Source of the DNA: Caenorhabditis elegans
Lineage: Eukaryota; Nematoda; Chromadorea; Rhabditida; Rhabditidae
Assembly (NCBI RefSeq): GCF_000002985.6
Contig: NC_003279.8
Coordinates: forward strand, 5,332,001 to 5,396,000
DNA length: 64,000 nucleotides
Reading direction: 5' to 3'
The notes beneath the pieces were generated by a model. It was not told where the DNA came from. It ran no database searches and saw only the letters and a program-made list of their open reading frames with translations. The position numbers were made by a program, and so were the translations under genes. Positions 1 through 10,480 of this stretch are shown piece by piece; position 1 is the stretch's first letter; the number at the start of each line of letters is the position of its first letter.

Positions 1-91
1 TCTTCTCCAACAAAGTTGACTAAGTTGTCATATCCATTGTCAGAAATGATGTCAACCTCTGCCGAGACGACTACTTCTGATCTTTGCTTAC

Positions 92-157
92 CGATTTCTT
101 CTTTGGTGTAGTCTTGTTGTTGAGAGCAGTACTGATGTCAATTTCTTCGTCGGACAT
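92..157 (-). CDS. 5' coding exon of a partial gene leaving the window (unrecognised)
   Basis: Reading the minus strand, an ATG at 157 opens a 22-codon exon beginning MSDEEIDISTALNN and ending in a Lys-rich KKKS. It stops at a clean GTAAG donor (87-91) in phase 0. Without splicing the frame meets a stop eight codons later, so the donor is needed. The rest of the gene lies left of position 1. The start is acidic and then basic, with no signal peptide, so the protein is probably intracellular. I do not recognise the family. The next gene (340-760, same strand) ends 183 bp from this start codon, so little room is left for a promoter. Confidence 0.5.
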
Positions 158-339
158 TTTATCTAGTCGGTTTGCGAAATAATCAAAATATTTCAATTCT
201 CCCCCCTCCCCCTACTTTTTATAATAAAATATGAACTTTAAGTTCATAAGGGTGTCACGTTGTTTTATTACAAAAACATTAAATTGAACATTTTTTATTG
301 ATAATATTCTTTCGTGAACAAAATAATCGTCCAAATAGT

Positions 340-760
340 CTACTTTCTCTTCTTTCCTTGATAATAATTGTATCCAGGATAACTGTAATAGTAGTTATTT
401 GCCGGTTGACGGAAAAATGTTCTGTCGACCACTGCTCCACCAAGAGCTGTAAGCCCGACTTTTGCAGCTGTACTGGAATATAGAAAAGTGTTATTTTTCT
501 TGATCCTATAAAAATTTTGCCTAAATTGCAATATGTGTTTCACATGTGAGACGTGCTAAAATTCGGGATTTGCAAACTAAAATTTAAAAAATTATTTGGA
601 AATTAGATGTTTTGATGAGTTTTGGCATTTGAAAATAGTGATATAACATTCACAAACATCACAACAATTATTCAATTTACCTTAATTGGGCTTGAGCTAC
701 ATTGAAAGTAATAGCAACAGCGAGAAGAATTAGGAAAAAGGTAGAAATTGAAGCTCTCAT
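340..760 (-). CDS. Small secreted peptide, about 70 aa
   Basis: Two exons, 681-760 and 340-472, joined by a GTAAATT donor and a TTCCAG acceptor in phase 2. The predicted protein has 70 residues. Residues 1-24 form a typical signal peptide (MRASISTFFLILLAVAITF, then a small-residue cleavage region ending AQA). The mature part has a short Ala/Gly stretch and a Tyr-rich segment (YYYSYPGYNYYQ), and ends in the basic tail GKKRK. It has no cysteines and lacks the C-terminal Cys module of the four neighbouring secreted-protein genes, so it is not clearly their paralogue, although the Tyr/Gly-rich tail is similar in style. A plus-strand TTTATT near 261 could be its poly(A) signal on the minus strand. 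Function unknown; a cuticle-associated or antimicrobial-type secreted peptide is only a guess. Confidence 0.6.
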
Positions 761-1915
761 GTTTGTTGAAGATCTGATCTGATTCCGTAATTATGTCCAG
801 AGTTTAAGTACTCATCTTCCCGCTTGAATTTGGCAAACGAACAAATAAATAAGTTTGTAGCCTTGTATGTTTCTACTGATCTTCTAAAAGCGTCTAGGAT
901 ATCAAACCGCCTATTCTCTGGGTACAAAGTATAAGAAGACAGTCGAAAAAAGAAAAAAAACTGGAACAAACTGTTTCTCAACTTTTCAGTTTAATTTTAA
1001 TCTGCACTGTTTTTTTTTTGTATGAGTTACCTAGAACTTATGTAGTTTGAAAGAATCAAAAATTAAGTAAATTCACTATAATAGTTGCCAGTAATTTTGA
1101 AAATTTGTCTGAAAAACTTTTGCTAATTTAAGAGGTAAAGATTATTTTTCAGATTTCATTTCCTATATTTAATGTCAAATTTTATCGTGTTGCATTGATA
1201 CAAATCTGAAAATTGAATATTTGATAGACGGTCATTGTGCAAGTTTTAGATGATTTTTACAGATGTGCCCCGGCCCGAGAAATTGTCTTTGATAGCAATT
1301 TTGAAAAAATAAAGTTTTTTTTCAATATGTTAATTCTTTCGTACAACGTTAATTAGTTAACCTTTAAAACTATCCATGAACTTTTTATATTTTCTGTTTT
1401 GATCTAATACAAAGTAGTCTCAAGACTCTTCGTCTCTTCATCACACATACTGCCTTCATATTATTTTGTTAAATGTTATTCTAGGCTACAAACGTCCAAA
1501 AGTTCGAAGAAAATTTGTTAGATATTGTGTTCCATATCTGTAGAGAATCAAAAATCATTTAATTTGAAAGTGAAGACTATGGAAACACATCTGGACAACT
1601 TTTCGAAGTAAGGCCAATTGCCAGAGTACAGTAAATTCTTAAATGGACTTTATGGAATGTGGAGTGATCTGGGGGAAAACTGTGGAAAATGTTTAAAAAT
1701 ACGTCCAATAAAAACTTCGCCCGAAAGTGCGATTTTGTCATGGTTAACGGGAAATATTCATAAAAAATACCCACTAACGATGTTTTTTTTTAATATTTAT
1801 TTTGAAAAATAATAAATTTACAAATATACATTTTTATATTATTATTAAATAATTGTTAAGTCATTTCAGCAACAAAAAATATTGGCATCACGTCATAATT
1901 TGATTAGCTCTTAAA
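761..1915. other. Intergenic, AT-rich, no gene seen
   Basis: The stretch holds several homopolymer T/A runs and no exon-like open frame with splice sites. The left part is the upstream region of the 340-760 gene. The right end (around 1795-1915) carries TTTATT on the plus strand, which would be a poly(A) signal for the minus-strand gene ending at 1916. Short frames around 1577-1812 on both strands lack a signal peptide, splice context or a recognisable domain. Confidence 0.5.
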
Positions 1916-2919
1916 TTATTTCTTTCCATAGGAAACAGCCATTGGGGTACACTGATTCCATTGATAATTTGGTGCATATGGTGGACAATCACAGTAGTAA
2001 CGAGGAGTTCCACCAACATAATCAATGAGTTGAGCTACTGAAAGAACAACTTCTTTTTTATTTTGAATGTTCAAGGCTTTGGCAACACACTGATTTTTTT
2101 TCAATAATGTAATTTTCAAATTACCTCTACAATATCCGCGATTATAATTCCCATATCCATAATAACTTGGATAGTATGAGTAGCTGGGTCTTCTGAACAA
2201 TCCTCCAAACAAAAGCCGTCCAAGCCCAAATCCACCACCTCCCCCATAGTAATTGTTACTACTGTAATCAGAAGAACTTCCCGAATAACTTGAATGGTGG
2301 TGATGATGGAATCCTCCGCCACCGCCATGATAGTGACCACCTCCTCCATGATGATGGTGACCTCCACCACCTCCGCCTCCGCCATGATGATGTGATCCGC
2401 CGCCTCCGCCTCCACCATGATGACCTCCTCCGTGCGCTTCACAGGACAACACTGAAAGAAGTGGTTCATACGAATACCTTGAGATGTATGAAGTTTCTGA
2501 ATTTTACAGAACAACCTACCTCAAGAGCTAGCTCAAAATGTTGAAACATCTATAAAAATTTGGGAAGCCGGCTACTCAAGATTACAGCTAGAAGTTTTTT
2601 AGAACAATATTCAAGCCATTTTCAAATTATTAAGTCTTTTTGGTTATTATAATGTACTTTTCTGGGGCATTTCTATGTAAAATTGTATCTCAGTTTTTCT
2701 TTTCATTAGTTCTACTCTAAATATGGGAATTCCAGGCATTCCGAAGCGTCTCCAAGGAGTCTCTTTTCCGCCTCTTCACTCGCCCTCATCGCACCATACA
2801 GGCAGCCTTGAAGGAGCTATGGAATGCGTAACCGATTGCCAAATTGGCGCCAACTCTAGATGAAGCTTACCAAAAACAGCAAAAGCCACAATAGCAAGCA
2901 TCAAATAATTGTTGTTCAT
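1916..2919 (-). CDS. Secreted Gly/His-rich protein with C-terminal Cys module (paralogue 1)
   Basis: Three exons: 2871-2919, 2125-2451 and 1916-2037, with intron phases 1 and 1, giving 165 residues. The first exon encodes a signal peptide (MNNNYLMLAIVAFAVF, completed by VLSCEA from exon 2). The middle exon is a low-complexity run of Gly and His, then Ser/Tyr, followed by a hydrophobic GRLLFGGLFRR segment and a Tyr-rich stretch ending in YCRG. The last exon carries the family module VAQLIDYVGG...RYYCDCPPYAPNYQWNQC and ends in GKK. The same module, with four cysteines counting YCRG, occurs in the three genes to the right. Here the middle intron found in the paralogues is absent, so their two central exons are fused. 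The His-Gly runs could bind divalent metal; this is inference. A TATA-like box lies 37 bp upstream of the ATG. Function unknown. Confidence 0.8.
2735..2828. repeat. Short imperfect inverted repeat in intron 1
   Basis: GCATTCC (2736-2742) pairs with GGAATGC (2821-2827), and CTCCAAGG (2750-2757) pairs loosely with a CCTTGAAGGAG stretch. It looks like a small degraded foldback element inside the first intron of the secreted-protein gene at 1916-2919. No target duplication was recognised. Confidence 0.35.
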
Positions 2920-2955
2920 TGTTAGTATGATATCTTACAAGCTTCCCACATTCTA

Positions 2956-2962
2956 TTTTATA
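2956..2962 (-). promoter_or_regulatory. TATA-like box of the 1916-2919 gene
   Basis: On the minus strand the sequence reads TATAAAA, 37 bp upstream of the ATG at 2919. The two plus-strand paralogues have TATAAAAG at a similar distance, which supports a shared promoter type. A TGATCAC motif that recurs upstream of the paralogues lies further upstream at 3152-3158. Confidence 0.5.
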
Positions 2963-3291
2963 CTGTGCAAGTGAAAATACGCTTGGCGAATTGTAATTCG
3001 AGTTTTGGTCAAAGACTGATGAATGCAGACGATTTCTTAATAGGAATTCATCTTTCAACTTGCTTTTGCGTACTATTTGTTCTCAGAAATTCGGCGAGAT
3101 CAATCCGTTTGTGGTTTGATGGGTTTTGAGATGAAAAAGAGAGAGAAATAGTGATCACTTGACATCATTTACTTCCGAGATAACCACGTGATAGTTAAGA
3201 ATATCTTTATTGCTTCACTGTAGCTTTCATAATCCTAACTTTGCGAAAACTTTAAAAAAGTAAATTAATTTTGAAAAACTGAAACGAAGAT
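2963..3291. other. Intergenic: upstream region of 1916-2919 and 3' region of 3292-5955
   Basis: Contains the TGATCAC motif at 3152-3158 and, at about 3206-3211, a plus-strand TTTATT that gives AATAAA on the minus strand, a plausible poly(A) signal for the gene ending at 3292. No other coding signal seen. Confidence 0.45.
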
Positions 3292-5955
3292 TTATCCACT
3301 ATACATCGGACTGCACTGATTCCATTGATAATTTGGCGGGTACGGTGGGCAATCACAGTAGAATCTTGGAACTCGACCGACATAATCAACAAATTGAGAC
3401 ACTGGAACAAAAAACTTTAAGTCTTGCTGTAACTGAAGCTAACCTCTACAGGTATATCCATAGTTTGGATATCCATAATACCCATTATTATATCCACGTC
3501 TTCTCCATCCAAACAAACGGCTCAAAAGACCACCACCCCCACCTCCGTAATAACTGAAAAAATAAAGCTAATGTTTTTGCTAATGTTTTTTCGTTTTTTT
3601 CTATTTTTATTTTTTTCTTGGATATTATTTTACGGTTGTATAGAAGACTGTTAGTAATGACAAACCCAACAATATCAGCCATATCGGTCAACTTCCAGAT
3701 TATTTAAAACTCAGAACTATGATGACGAAAAAAAAATTTTTTTTCGAATTTTTTCATTTCTTTGTCAAATCAAAAACTTTGTGTGCGTAGAGGTATTAGA
3801 CAATTAGTTAAACAAAACTGAAAAATTTCAGACTCCGGCATAGCTTGTTGGTAGCGCTACATCTGTTGGAAGTGCCGAAAACGCTTGCAAAATTGACTTT
3901 TTTTTTATGTTTGAGCGGTGCTAACTTTTAAACCATGGGAGATATACAAAAGTAATGTATTACAACATTAATGTACACATCATCAGCTACATTTTATCAG
4001 TATGTTACACTGTTGCCCCTCCTCACGTTTCTGAGTTACAGTCGATAGAAGTGAGCTTGGTCCAATTTTCAAAAACCCTAATTTTTCACGTTTTCGCCTG
4101 TAACTCCGAAATCAGGCGCCTGATAAAAAAACTTCAAATTAAAAATTAAGTGGTTTTAAATTATTTTAAAAAAGTTATTAAAAACAAATGTAATATTTTC
4201 ATTACTAATTAGGCTATCATAATCAAAAAACAGTTAGAGGTTATCTTGTAAAAAAATTTTTGGAAATTTTTTTTCGATGTTTTTTTGAAAATTTTCTGAA
4301 ATTTCCGCAACTTTTCTTTGACAATTCATATCTTTGCCCACATATAACATATGACAAAACGGTCAACTGTGTACCTGATTATAATTTAAAACCACTTAAT
4401 TTTTAATTTGAAGTTTTTTATCAGGCGCCTGATTTCGGAGTTACAGGCGAAAACGTGAAAAATTAGGGTTTTTGAAAATTGGACCAAGCTCACTTCTATC
4501 GACTGTAACTCAGAAACGTGAGGAGGGACAACAGTGTAACATACTGATAAAATGTAGCTGATGATGTGTACATTAATGTTGTAATACATTACTTTTGTAT
4601 ATCTCCCATGGTTTAAAAGTTAGCACAGCTCAAACATAAAAAAGTCAATTTTGCAAGCGTTTTCGGCACTTCCAACAGATGTAGCGCAACCAACAAGCTA
4701 TGCCGGAGTCTGAAATTTTTCAGTTTTGTTTAACTAACTGTCTAATACCTCTACGCATACAAAGTTTTTGATTTCACAAAGAAATGAAAAAATTCGAAAT
4801 TTTTTTTTTGTCATCATAGTTCTGAGTTTTAAATAGTCTGGAAGTTGACCGATATGGCTGATATTGTTGGGTTTGTCATTACTAACGGTCTTCTATACAA
4901 CCGTAAAATAATATCCAAGAAAAAACCAAAACTAGAAAAGAACGAAAAAACTTATTGAACGACCTAATACTTTGTTCGGGAATCTACGTAAACACAAGAT
5001 GCGATTTAAAAATTGACGTCTTGAGCTTTCAGAATAAGTTCTTACTGACCTATAATTATTTCTACATCATCATACAAATAGATCTGCTTTTCCATGGAAT
5101 TTCAGATTGTTTCAAATAAACTTTCTCATTGAAAATGATTCACATTTAAAAATAGCGTTAATTACGTCTGACTTTAATTTTTGATGTAGATTTTCAAATT
5201 TCGCCGAAAAATTCGTTAATTTCAAACTAACTTTCTTCCTCCAAATCCAGTAAATGGTCGATATCCCCATCCGTTATCACCACCTCCACCTCCGTTTCCA
5301 TGGTCATGATCATGTCCTCCCCATCCACCATGATGATGATCATGATGATCATGACCACCCCAACCTCCATGATCATGCCCCCCGTGGTCATGTCCCCCAT
5401 GGTCGTGGCCTCCATGATCGTGACCTCCATGATCCCCGCCGCCATGGTCACCACCTCGAGCAGCAACTTCTGAATCAAAAATTTTTAAACAGAAAATTTG
5501 AATATTTTCAATGTAGCAGATTTATTTGTAGCAAAAAAAACATCGAAGTTGTCAGAACTTCGTTTGGCTGGTATTTTAGAAAAATTTAATTTTTATAAAA
5601 CAACAAAATTAGGGCTCTTCTTAAAATTAGAGGCTTTAAAATGCTTTATTATGTTATTCTGTATATCCTCTATATTAGTTTTGCACCCCTTTGCTCAACT
5701 TTGGCAGCTCATATCTCAGTAGTCGTTTGTTCTATAGAAAAGATTTCAACTAATAAAATATTTGTTAGATGTTTTTCTATAGTATGTAGTATGTTAAGTA
5801 TTTGTATGTTCAAAACAAAATGAGATATGAACTGTCAAAGTTGAGCAAAGGGGTGCAAAACATAGAGGATATACGGTATGTATATCAGTGACTGATTTTT
5901 AAAACTTACCAACAAAAATCAAAAAAATAAGAAGAAATATAAAGTTTTGATTCAT
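3292..5955 (-). CDS. Secreted Asp/His/Gly-rich protein with C-terminal Cys module (paralogue 2)
   Basis: I join four exons: 5910-5955 (signal peptide MNQNFIFLLIFLIFV), 5232-5469 (repeats of the type GGHDHGGHDHGG, then WGGHDHHDHHHGG), 3444-3553 (YYGGGGGGLLSRLFGWRR, ending in CR) and 3292-3401 (the module with RFYCDCPPYPPNYQWNQC). Intron phases are 1, 2, 1, exactly as in the two plus-strand paralogues, and the total is 167 residues with no stop. Joining across the 1.7-kb middle intron is supported because 5232-5469 ends two bases into a codon at a GTTAG donor and 3553 supplies the missing base. That intron holds a 1.4-kb foldback repeat, and intron 1 holds a 214-bp one. The HDH runs suggest metal binding (inference). 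The alternative is two separate gene pieces, but 3292-3553 has no signal exon of its own. Confidence 0.7.
3585..4955. mobile_element. Long foldback (inverted-repeat) element inside an intron
   Basis: A left arm of about 3585-4156 is matched in reverse complement by about 4383-4955, around a loop of some 226 bp. The inner arms are almost identical over more than 500 bp, with a few substitutions seen by eye (for example CAACAGT/GTTGCCC-type single changes near the 4000/4530 pair). The outermost 30 bp diverge, so the exact ends and target duplication are unclear. Each arm contains a short open frame, but these resemble no transposase. It is probably a non-autonomous DNA transposon, located in the third-exon-side intron of the secreted-protein gene 3292-5955. 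Confidence 0.75.
5661..5874. mobile_element. 214-bp foldback element in intron 1 of paralogue 2
   Basis: The left end GTATATCCTCTAT followed by TTTTGCACCCCTTTGCTCAA is mirrored at the right end (TTGAGCAAAGGGGTGCAAAA, then ATAGAGGATATAC). Arms continue inward through CAACTTTG and TCATATCTCA. The left arm has a small extra insertion (ATTA) relative to the right. Internal sequence is AT-rich with no coding content. Non-autonomous MITE-like element. Confidence 0.7.
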
Positions 5956-6939
5956 TTTATTTGAAACAAAAAGTAAATGAAAAAGGAAATCAGTAAACCA
6001 AATCAAATTGAAACGAAAATAAATGAGATCACACCCGTTTCTGATGGTCGATCAGAACAAATTGATTTGTTTTACTAGGTTACCCTTGATGATGTCACGA
6101 TACTTTTCGGTTTTGATTTGATTCTCTTCATCTTATACTTTTGATCAAAAACAAATATTGGTTCAGATCATTCTGATTTAGAACATATGCCTGTTCAGCC
6201 TATTTTTGGTTGACAAACGGACGGTGGCAATACACATAATTTCGTAGCATATATCCTCTATAACCACAACTTTCCGAGCTTACCTGAGAATTTTATCCGA
6301 GGTTTTAGAGATATTCAAAGTTGAGGGTTGCATATCAAATTTGGATTTACTGAAAAATAACGAGGAAACTATTAAAGGCGCTAGGTTTCTCGAAAATGGC
6401 ACAGACTCAATTTTCCAACAAAAAAATTATCTAGAAAATTTTTGCCAAATTTTTTGATTTTTCCATGGTTTTCAACTGATGATTGTTCGAAAAAAATTTC
6501 CGAACTTCTAGAATGCTTAAAAATTTAAAATAGTAGGCTCATAAATGAAAACAAGCTAAGATTTCTTTACGTTATGAGAAAATTGGTCTAAAAGTGATGT
6601 TGAAAATCAAACGAAACTGCATTACACTGCACCCAAACATGTTTGTAGAAACAAACTTTGAACCGAACTGATTGGAAAAATAACTACCACGAAATTAATT
6701 TTTTGACCTCAAAGAAACTGAAAAATTGAATTTTTCCATTAAAACGAATGTCTTGATTGTAATAACAAACTATATCAAGGTATTCCGTATCTTAATTGAT
6801 CACGCTATCACTTGGGGGAAAATACCAATAATTTGACTTATAGAAATGAGGTAAATCAAAGAAAAAGTATAATGTCCTCGTGGCGGGTGTACCTTATAAA
6901 AGCTGGCTGAATTCCAGAAAAATGATAAATCACAACACG
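5956..6939. promoter_or_regulatory. Divergent intergenic region between two paralogues
   Basis: Separates the minus-strand gene starting at 5955 from the plus-strand gene starting at 6940. The right part (about 6660-6900) resembles 8570-8860 upstream of the next paralogue: both have runs of similar AT-rich sequence, an AAACTATA motif, TGATCAC (6797-6803) and a TATA box. No extra coding exon was recognised. Confidence 0.45.
6895..6902 (+). promoter_or_regulatory. TATA box of the 6940-8195 gene
   Basis: TATAAAAG, 38 bp upstream of the chosen ATG at 6940. The paralogue at 8895 has the identical octamer 37 bp upstream of its ATG, preceded by a similar TCCTCG..GGG stretch. Confidence 0.6.
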
Positions 6940-8195
6940 ATGAGTAAGAATATTTTATTGTGTCTACTCGCTATTTTTGCAGTTTACTTTGTTGGTAAGT
7001 TCACTTATTTTGAGGCATCCCTTGATTATTATATCAAAAGTTTTGTTTTGAAAAAAAATTTATTTTTCAAATAAGCAAATAACTTGAAAGATTTTTGGAA
7101 CTTTTTATTTTTTGGTAAACGAATTTGAACTTTTTCGAGAGAATTGGACAAAAAATGTTCAAAATGCGTTATTTTTCCTAAAGCGTCCAGATCCCATTCA
7201 AACAAACTTAAACAATTTGAAAAAAAAATTCGTGGATAAAAATGCACCGAAAAAAATATTTCGGATCTCTATTTCAGGGGTTCAGAGTTTAGTTCCGCCG
7301 CTATAATTTTTGTGGTGAACAAGTCTTAGCTTTCAATCAATTTGCTTTTCGTTTTGAAGCCTCAAAGTTTCTTTAACTTTCTTTCCTTGTCAGATATTAC
7401 AGAACAGGGGCCAGTTTAGTTCTATTCTTTCTTTAGGGATACTAGGGTTTCTGGGAGTTTACGGAATTCATTTGGAGGAGCACGTAACAAGTTATTTCCA
7501 GTTGAACTTAATGCTTTGCAAGAGGATGGCAATATTCAGTATAACAATGTTAAAGTTACACATGTACGTGGTAACGGGTATAACGCAAATCGAAAAGGAA
7601 TTTCTGTATCTTCGCTCCAACCAGTATCTAATCAATCCAAAAATAGAACTGTGTGAGTTTGTTATTCCTAGCTCTTTTTTCGTACTGAAAATGTCAAAAA
7701 CTTTCTTCATATATCCGATATTCAGCGTCCGAGGAAGAGCACGTGCCGCAGGAGTTCTTGGATTACTTTTTGGAAATAGACAACAAATAGGATATAACAA
7801 TGTTTACGGTAATGGGTACTACGGTAATGGATACAATAATGGATATTATGGTAATGGATACTACGGTAATGGTTACGGTAATGGATATGGTAATGGCTAT
7901 TACAATCAATATAATGGAGGATATGGTGGCAACGGCTACTACAACCAATATTACAATGGAAATAACTATTATGGAGGAAATAGAGGATATTACAACTATA
8001 ACCAAGGTCAAAGTTACTGTAGAGGTTAGACAATTGAATATTTTAGTTTCCCATTCAATTTTAAAAGTTTCAGTTGCACAATTTGTGGATTATGTTGGCT
8101 CAACGCCTCGTTACTACTGTGATTGCCCGCCATATGCACCAAATTATCAATGGAATCAGTGTTCTCCAATGTCTGGTTACTACGGAAAGAAATGA
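6940..8195 (+). CDS. Secreted Tyr/Gly/Asn-rich protein with C-terminal Cys module (paralogue 3)
   Basis: Exons 6940-6994, 7502-7652, 7726-8024 and 8074-8195, phases 1, 2, 1, giving 208 residues. Exon 1 encodes the signal peptide MSKNILLCLLAIFAVYFV. An in-frame ATG 18 bases upstream (6922) is possible, but 6940 matches the paralogues. Exon 2 is an unusual non-repetitive segment (VELNALQEDGNIQYNNVKV...). Exon 3 begins RGRARAAGVLGLLFGNRQQ and then has many GNGYY/NGYGNGY repeats, ending in YCRG. Exon 4 is the Cys module (RYYCDCPPYAPNYQWNQC) ending in GYYGKK. AATAAA at about 8250 is a likely poly(A) signal. The Tyr/Gly/Asn repeats look like a structural or cuticle-type secreted protein, but the function is unknown. 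Confidence 0.8.
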
Positions 8196-8894
8196 TTTTA
8201 AAAAATTGATTCTAATTGAAGAATGCAGATATAACTAGAATGAAGTAACAATAAACCTTTTCCTATTGAACTTCACAAAAGTATCCTTGTACAAATCGTT
8301 TAAACGCAAATAGCCTAGAAAAAACTATGCCAGAGATATTTTTGAAAATTTTCTGAAAATATCTTCAAACTGTTGCTTTAATTCTATTGAGCCGATTATT
8401 GAAGAAAAACTCATTCAGTTATTTATTTATATTGCAGCTTCTTCCCCAACTCTTGCCAACCACGCCCAGAGTTTCCCAAGTCGAGTAATAAGAAAGTTAT
8501 TGGAAAACTCAAGGATATTTGGTAGGAATTTTGAATAAACTTTAATAATTTTCTGTTTTCAACAGTTATCTCTCAACACTAAATCAAAACTACAACAGAA
8601 ATAACATTTCGACCTAAACGAAAATTGAAAAGTTGAACCTTTTCTATCAAAACTTAATTAAATTTTTTTCAATTCAAAAATCTTCCGACAATAGGCGGTC
8701 AAGATCAAACTATACCGCATTCTTCTCTATCTGATTTGATCACTCATCTAAAAACAAGCCTAGAGAGATGACCAAATGGTTTGGTTTTCGCTAAATCAGA
8801 AAATTAAGTTCCTCGCGGGAATTCGTCAAATCAATACATCGCAGCTACCCTATAAAAGTTGACTGACCATTGTGAAAAACTAGATCAAAAGACC
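8196..8894. promoter_or_regulatory. Intergenic region upstream of paralogue 4
   Basis: Begins with the 3' end of the previous gene (AATAAA near 8250). It then carries promoter sequence that resembles 6660-6900: an AAACTATA motif, TGATCAC at 8737-8743 and TATAAAAG at 8851-8858. No coding exon seen. Confidence 0.45.
8851..8858 (+). promoter_or_regulatory. TATA box of the 8895-9994 gene
   Basis: TATAAAAG 37 bp upstream of the ATG at 8895, the same octamer and spacing as in the neighbouring paralogue. Confidence 0.6.
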
Positions 8895-9994
8895 ATGCGT
8901 AGGAGTATTTTATTATGTATGCTTCTTAATTGTTTAGCCTATTTTGTTGGTAAGTGTAGCTTGAACGAATTCGGTTTTTGAGGTTTATATATTATATCTG
9001 ATTGAATTTTTTTTTTTCAACATAAAAAATTTCGCAGTTTTGAAACTCCTAGGGCAATTACTTTATAAGAATCGCTATTTACTCTAGCATTTAAGTTTTT
9101 AAAACCGTTTGGAGTAACTTTCGAACGTTTTTTTGTATGTTTTGATTTTCTCTCGGTGTTCCTTACCGAACTGTAGGGCTACAGTAGTTAGATTTCTTTA
9201 TATGCCAGCCAGGGCCTTAAGCCCAATGTCAGTCTTTTCTCACAAACCAAAACTCTCAAGGAATTCTTTTTTTTTTCAGTTGAATCTGATGCTCAACGAG
9301 GCGGTGGTCGTGGTGGCGGCGGGAGCCGAGGTGGTGGTGGTCGAGGTGGCGGCGGAAGAGGTGGAGGTGGCGGTCGCGGTGGCGGAGGCCGCGGAGGCGG
9401 CTGGGGAGGCGGGCGAGGTGGAGGACGTGGAGGATGGGGTGAAGGACGTGGAAGAGGTGGATGGGGAGGTGGAAGAGGAGGTAGTGGATGGCATAACTCG
9501 CATAGTCATGAAAGCTCCGGTTCTAGTTGGCATCCAACGTATTATAACAGAAATAATTACTATGGGTGAGCTATTTTTTTCTAGAAGATACTTTCAGATG
9601 AACTTCGACGGCGTTGAATCTTTAACTTTGATGTAAAAATTTGCAATATGCATTTATGTTTCCGTTTTTAGATCATCCAAAAAATCAAAAAAAAAATTCT
9701 AAATTTTAGCGGCTGGGGACGACCACGCGGTCCAGGACTCCTGGGTCTACTTTTCGGATTTGGGAGGCGTGGTGGATATGGCGGAGGAGGTGGATATGGT
9801 TATCAGCCTCAAGGATACTGTAGAGGTTAGATTAAATGCTACACAATTTCAGTTAACCCATACAATTTTCAGTTGCTCAATTCGTTGATTACGTCGGCCC
9901 AACGGCTCGTTACTACTGTGATTGTCCACCGTATCCACCAAATTATCAATGGACTCAGTGTACATATTTGCCTATAAAAAGTACAAACTTTTGA
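8895..9994 (+). CDS. Secreted Gly/Arg-rich protein with C-terminal Cys module (paralogue 4)
   Basis: Exons 8895-8949, 9280-9565, 9710-9825 and 9873-9994, phases 1, 2, 1, giving 192 residues. The signal peptide MRRSILLCMLLNCLAYFV resembles paralogue 3. Exon 2 is an RGGGG/GRGGGW-type repeat running into a His/Ser/Tyr stretch (HNSHSHESSG). Exon 3 starts GWGRPRGPGLLGLLFGFGRR and ends in YCRG. Exon 4 has the module (ARYYCDCPPYPPNYQW), but Thr replaces the usual Asn before the last Cys, and the tail (TYLPIKSTNF) differs from its relatives. The exon-2 DNA is far more GC-rich than its surroundings because of Gly codons. The Arg-Gly repeats resemble RGG boxes, but with a signal peptide this is more likely an extracellular protein. 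Function unknown. Confidence 0.8.
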
Positions 9995-10480
9995 TTAATT
10001 GGTTTAATTTTTGATGTGGAGAGTACAAATGAAGTTCAATTTTTTTTAATTTGTTGATGAAACGGCCGCTCTTTTTCATTTGAAGTTGAAACTTCAATGC
10101 ATACCTGAAACTGGAAATGAAGGATTTTGTAATCCTTGGCCTTGTAACATAGACTTTAACTTTAAAAACTCAAGTTCTTATCGGAAACTTTGTTTATATT
10201 TAACTCCGAATTCAATAAATAACTCTGAAAAACGAACAAAAAAAAGGAAAGATACAAGAAACCAGGGGATGAAAAGCGTTGAAAAGAGCAACAAAAGACA
10301 ATATCACAGTTAATAAATTACTAGTTTTTTTCTCTCTCGGAATAAAATTAAACATTAAAAAAAAAATATAAGGCACCCAAGGGACCGAATGGCGGGGGAA
10401 TTGAATAGAACAAAAATTACAGGGATGACTGTTTTGGCTTGAAGGTGGCTTGAAGGATATTGGGAACAGAAAGCTTCTTA
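9995..10480. other. Convergent 3' intergenic region
   Basis: Lies between the end of paralogue 4 (+) and the end of apm-1 (-). AATAAA near 10216 fits the plus-strand gene. No coding signal with splice context was seen. Confidence 0.4.

Noticed and set aside
2116-2544. Open frames on both strands overlapping the Gly/His exon at 2125-2451
   Set aside because: Frame shadows of a repetitive GGN/CAY-codon exon; only the chosen frame joins a signal peptide and the Cys module.
3955-4589. Two mirror-image small open frames beginning MYYNINVHIISYIL
   Set aside because: They are the same sequence in the two arms of the foldback element, with no domain, signal peptide or splice context.
9276-9533. Long Ser/Thr/Ala-rich open frame on the minus strand
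   Set aside because: It is the antisense of the Arg/Gly-repeat exon of the gene at 8895-9994; the plus-strand exon has correct splice sites, phase and family context.
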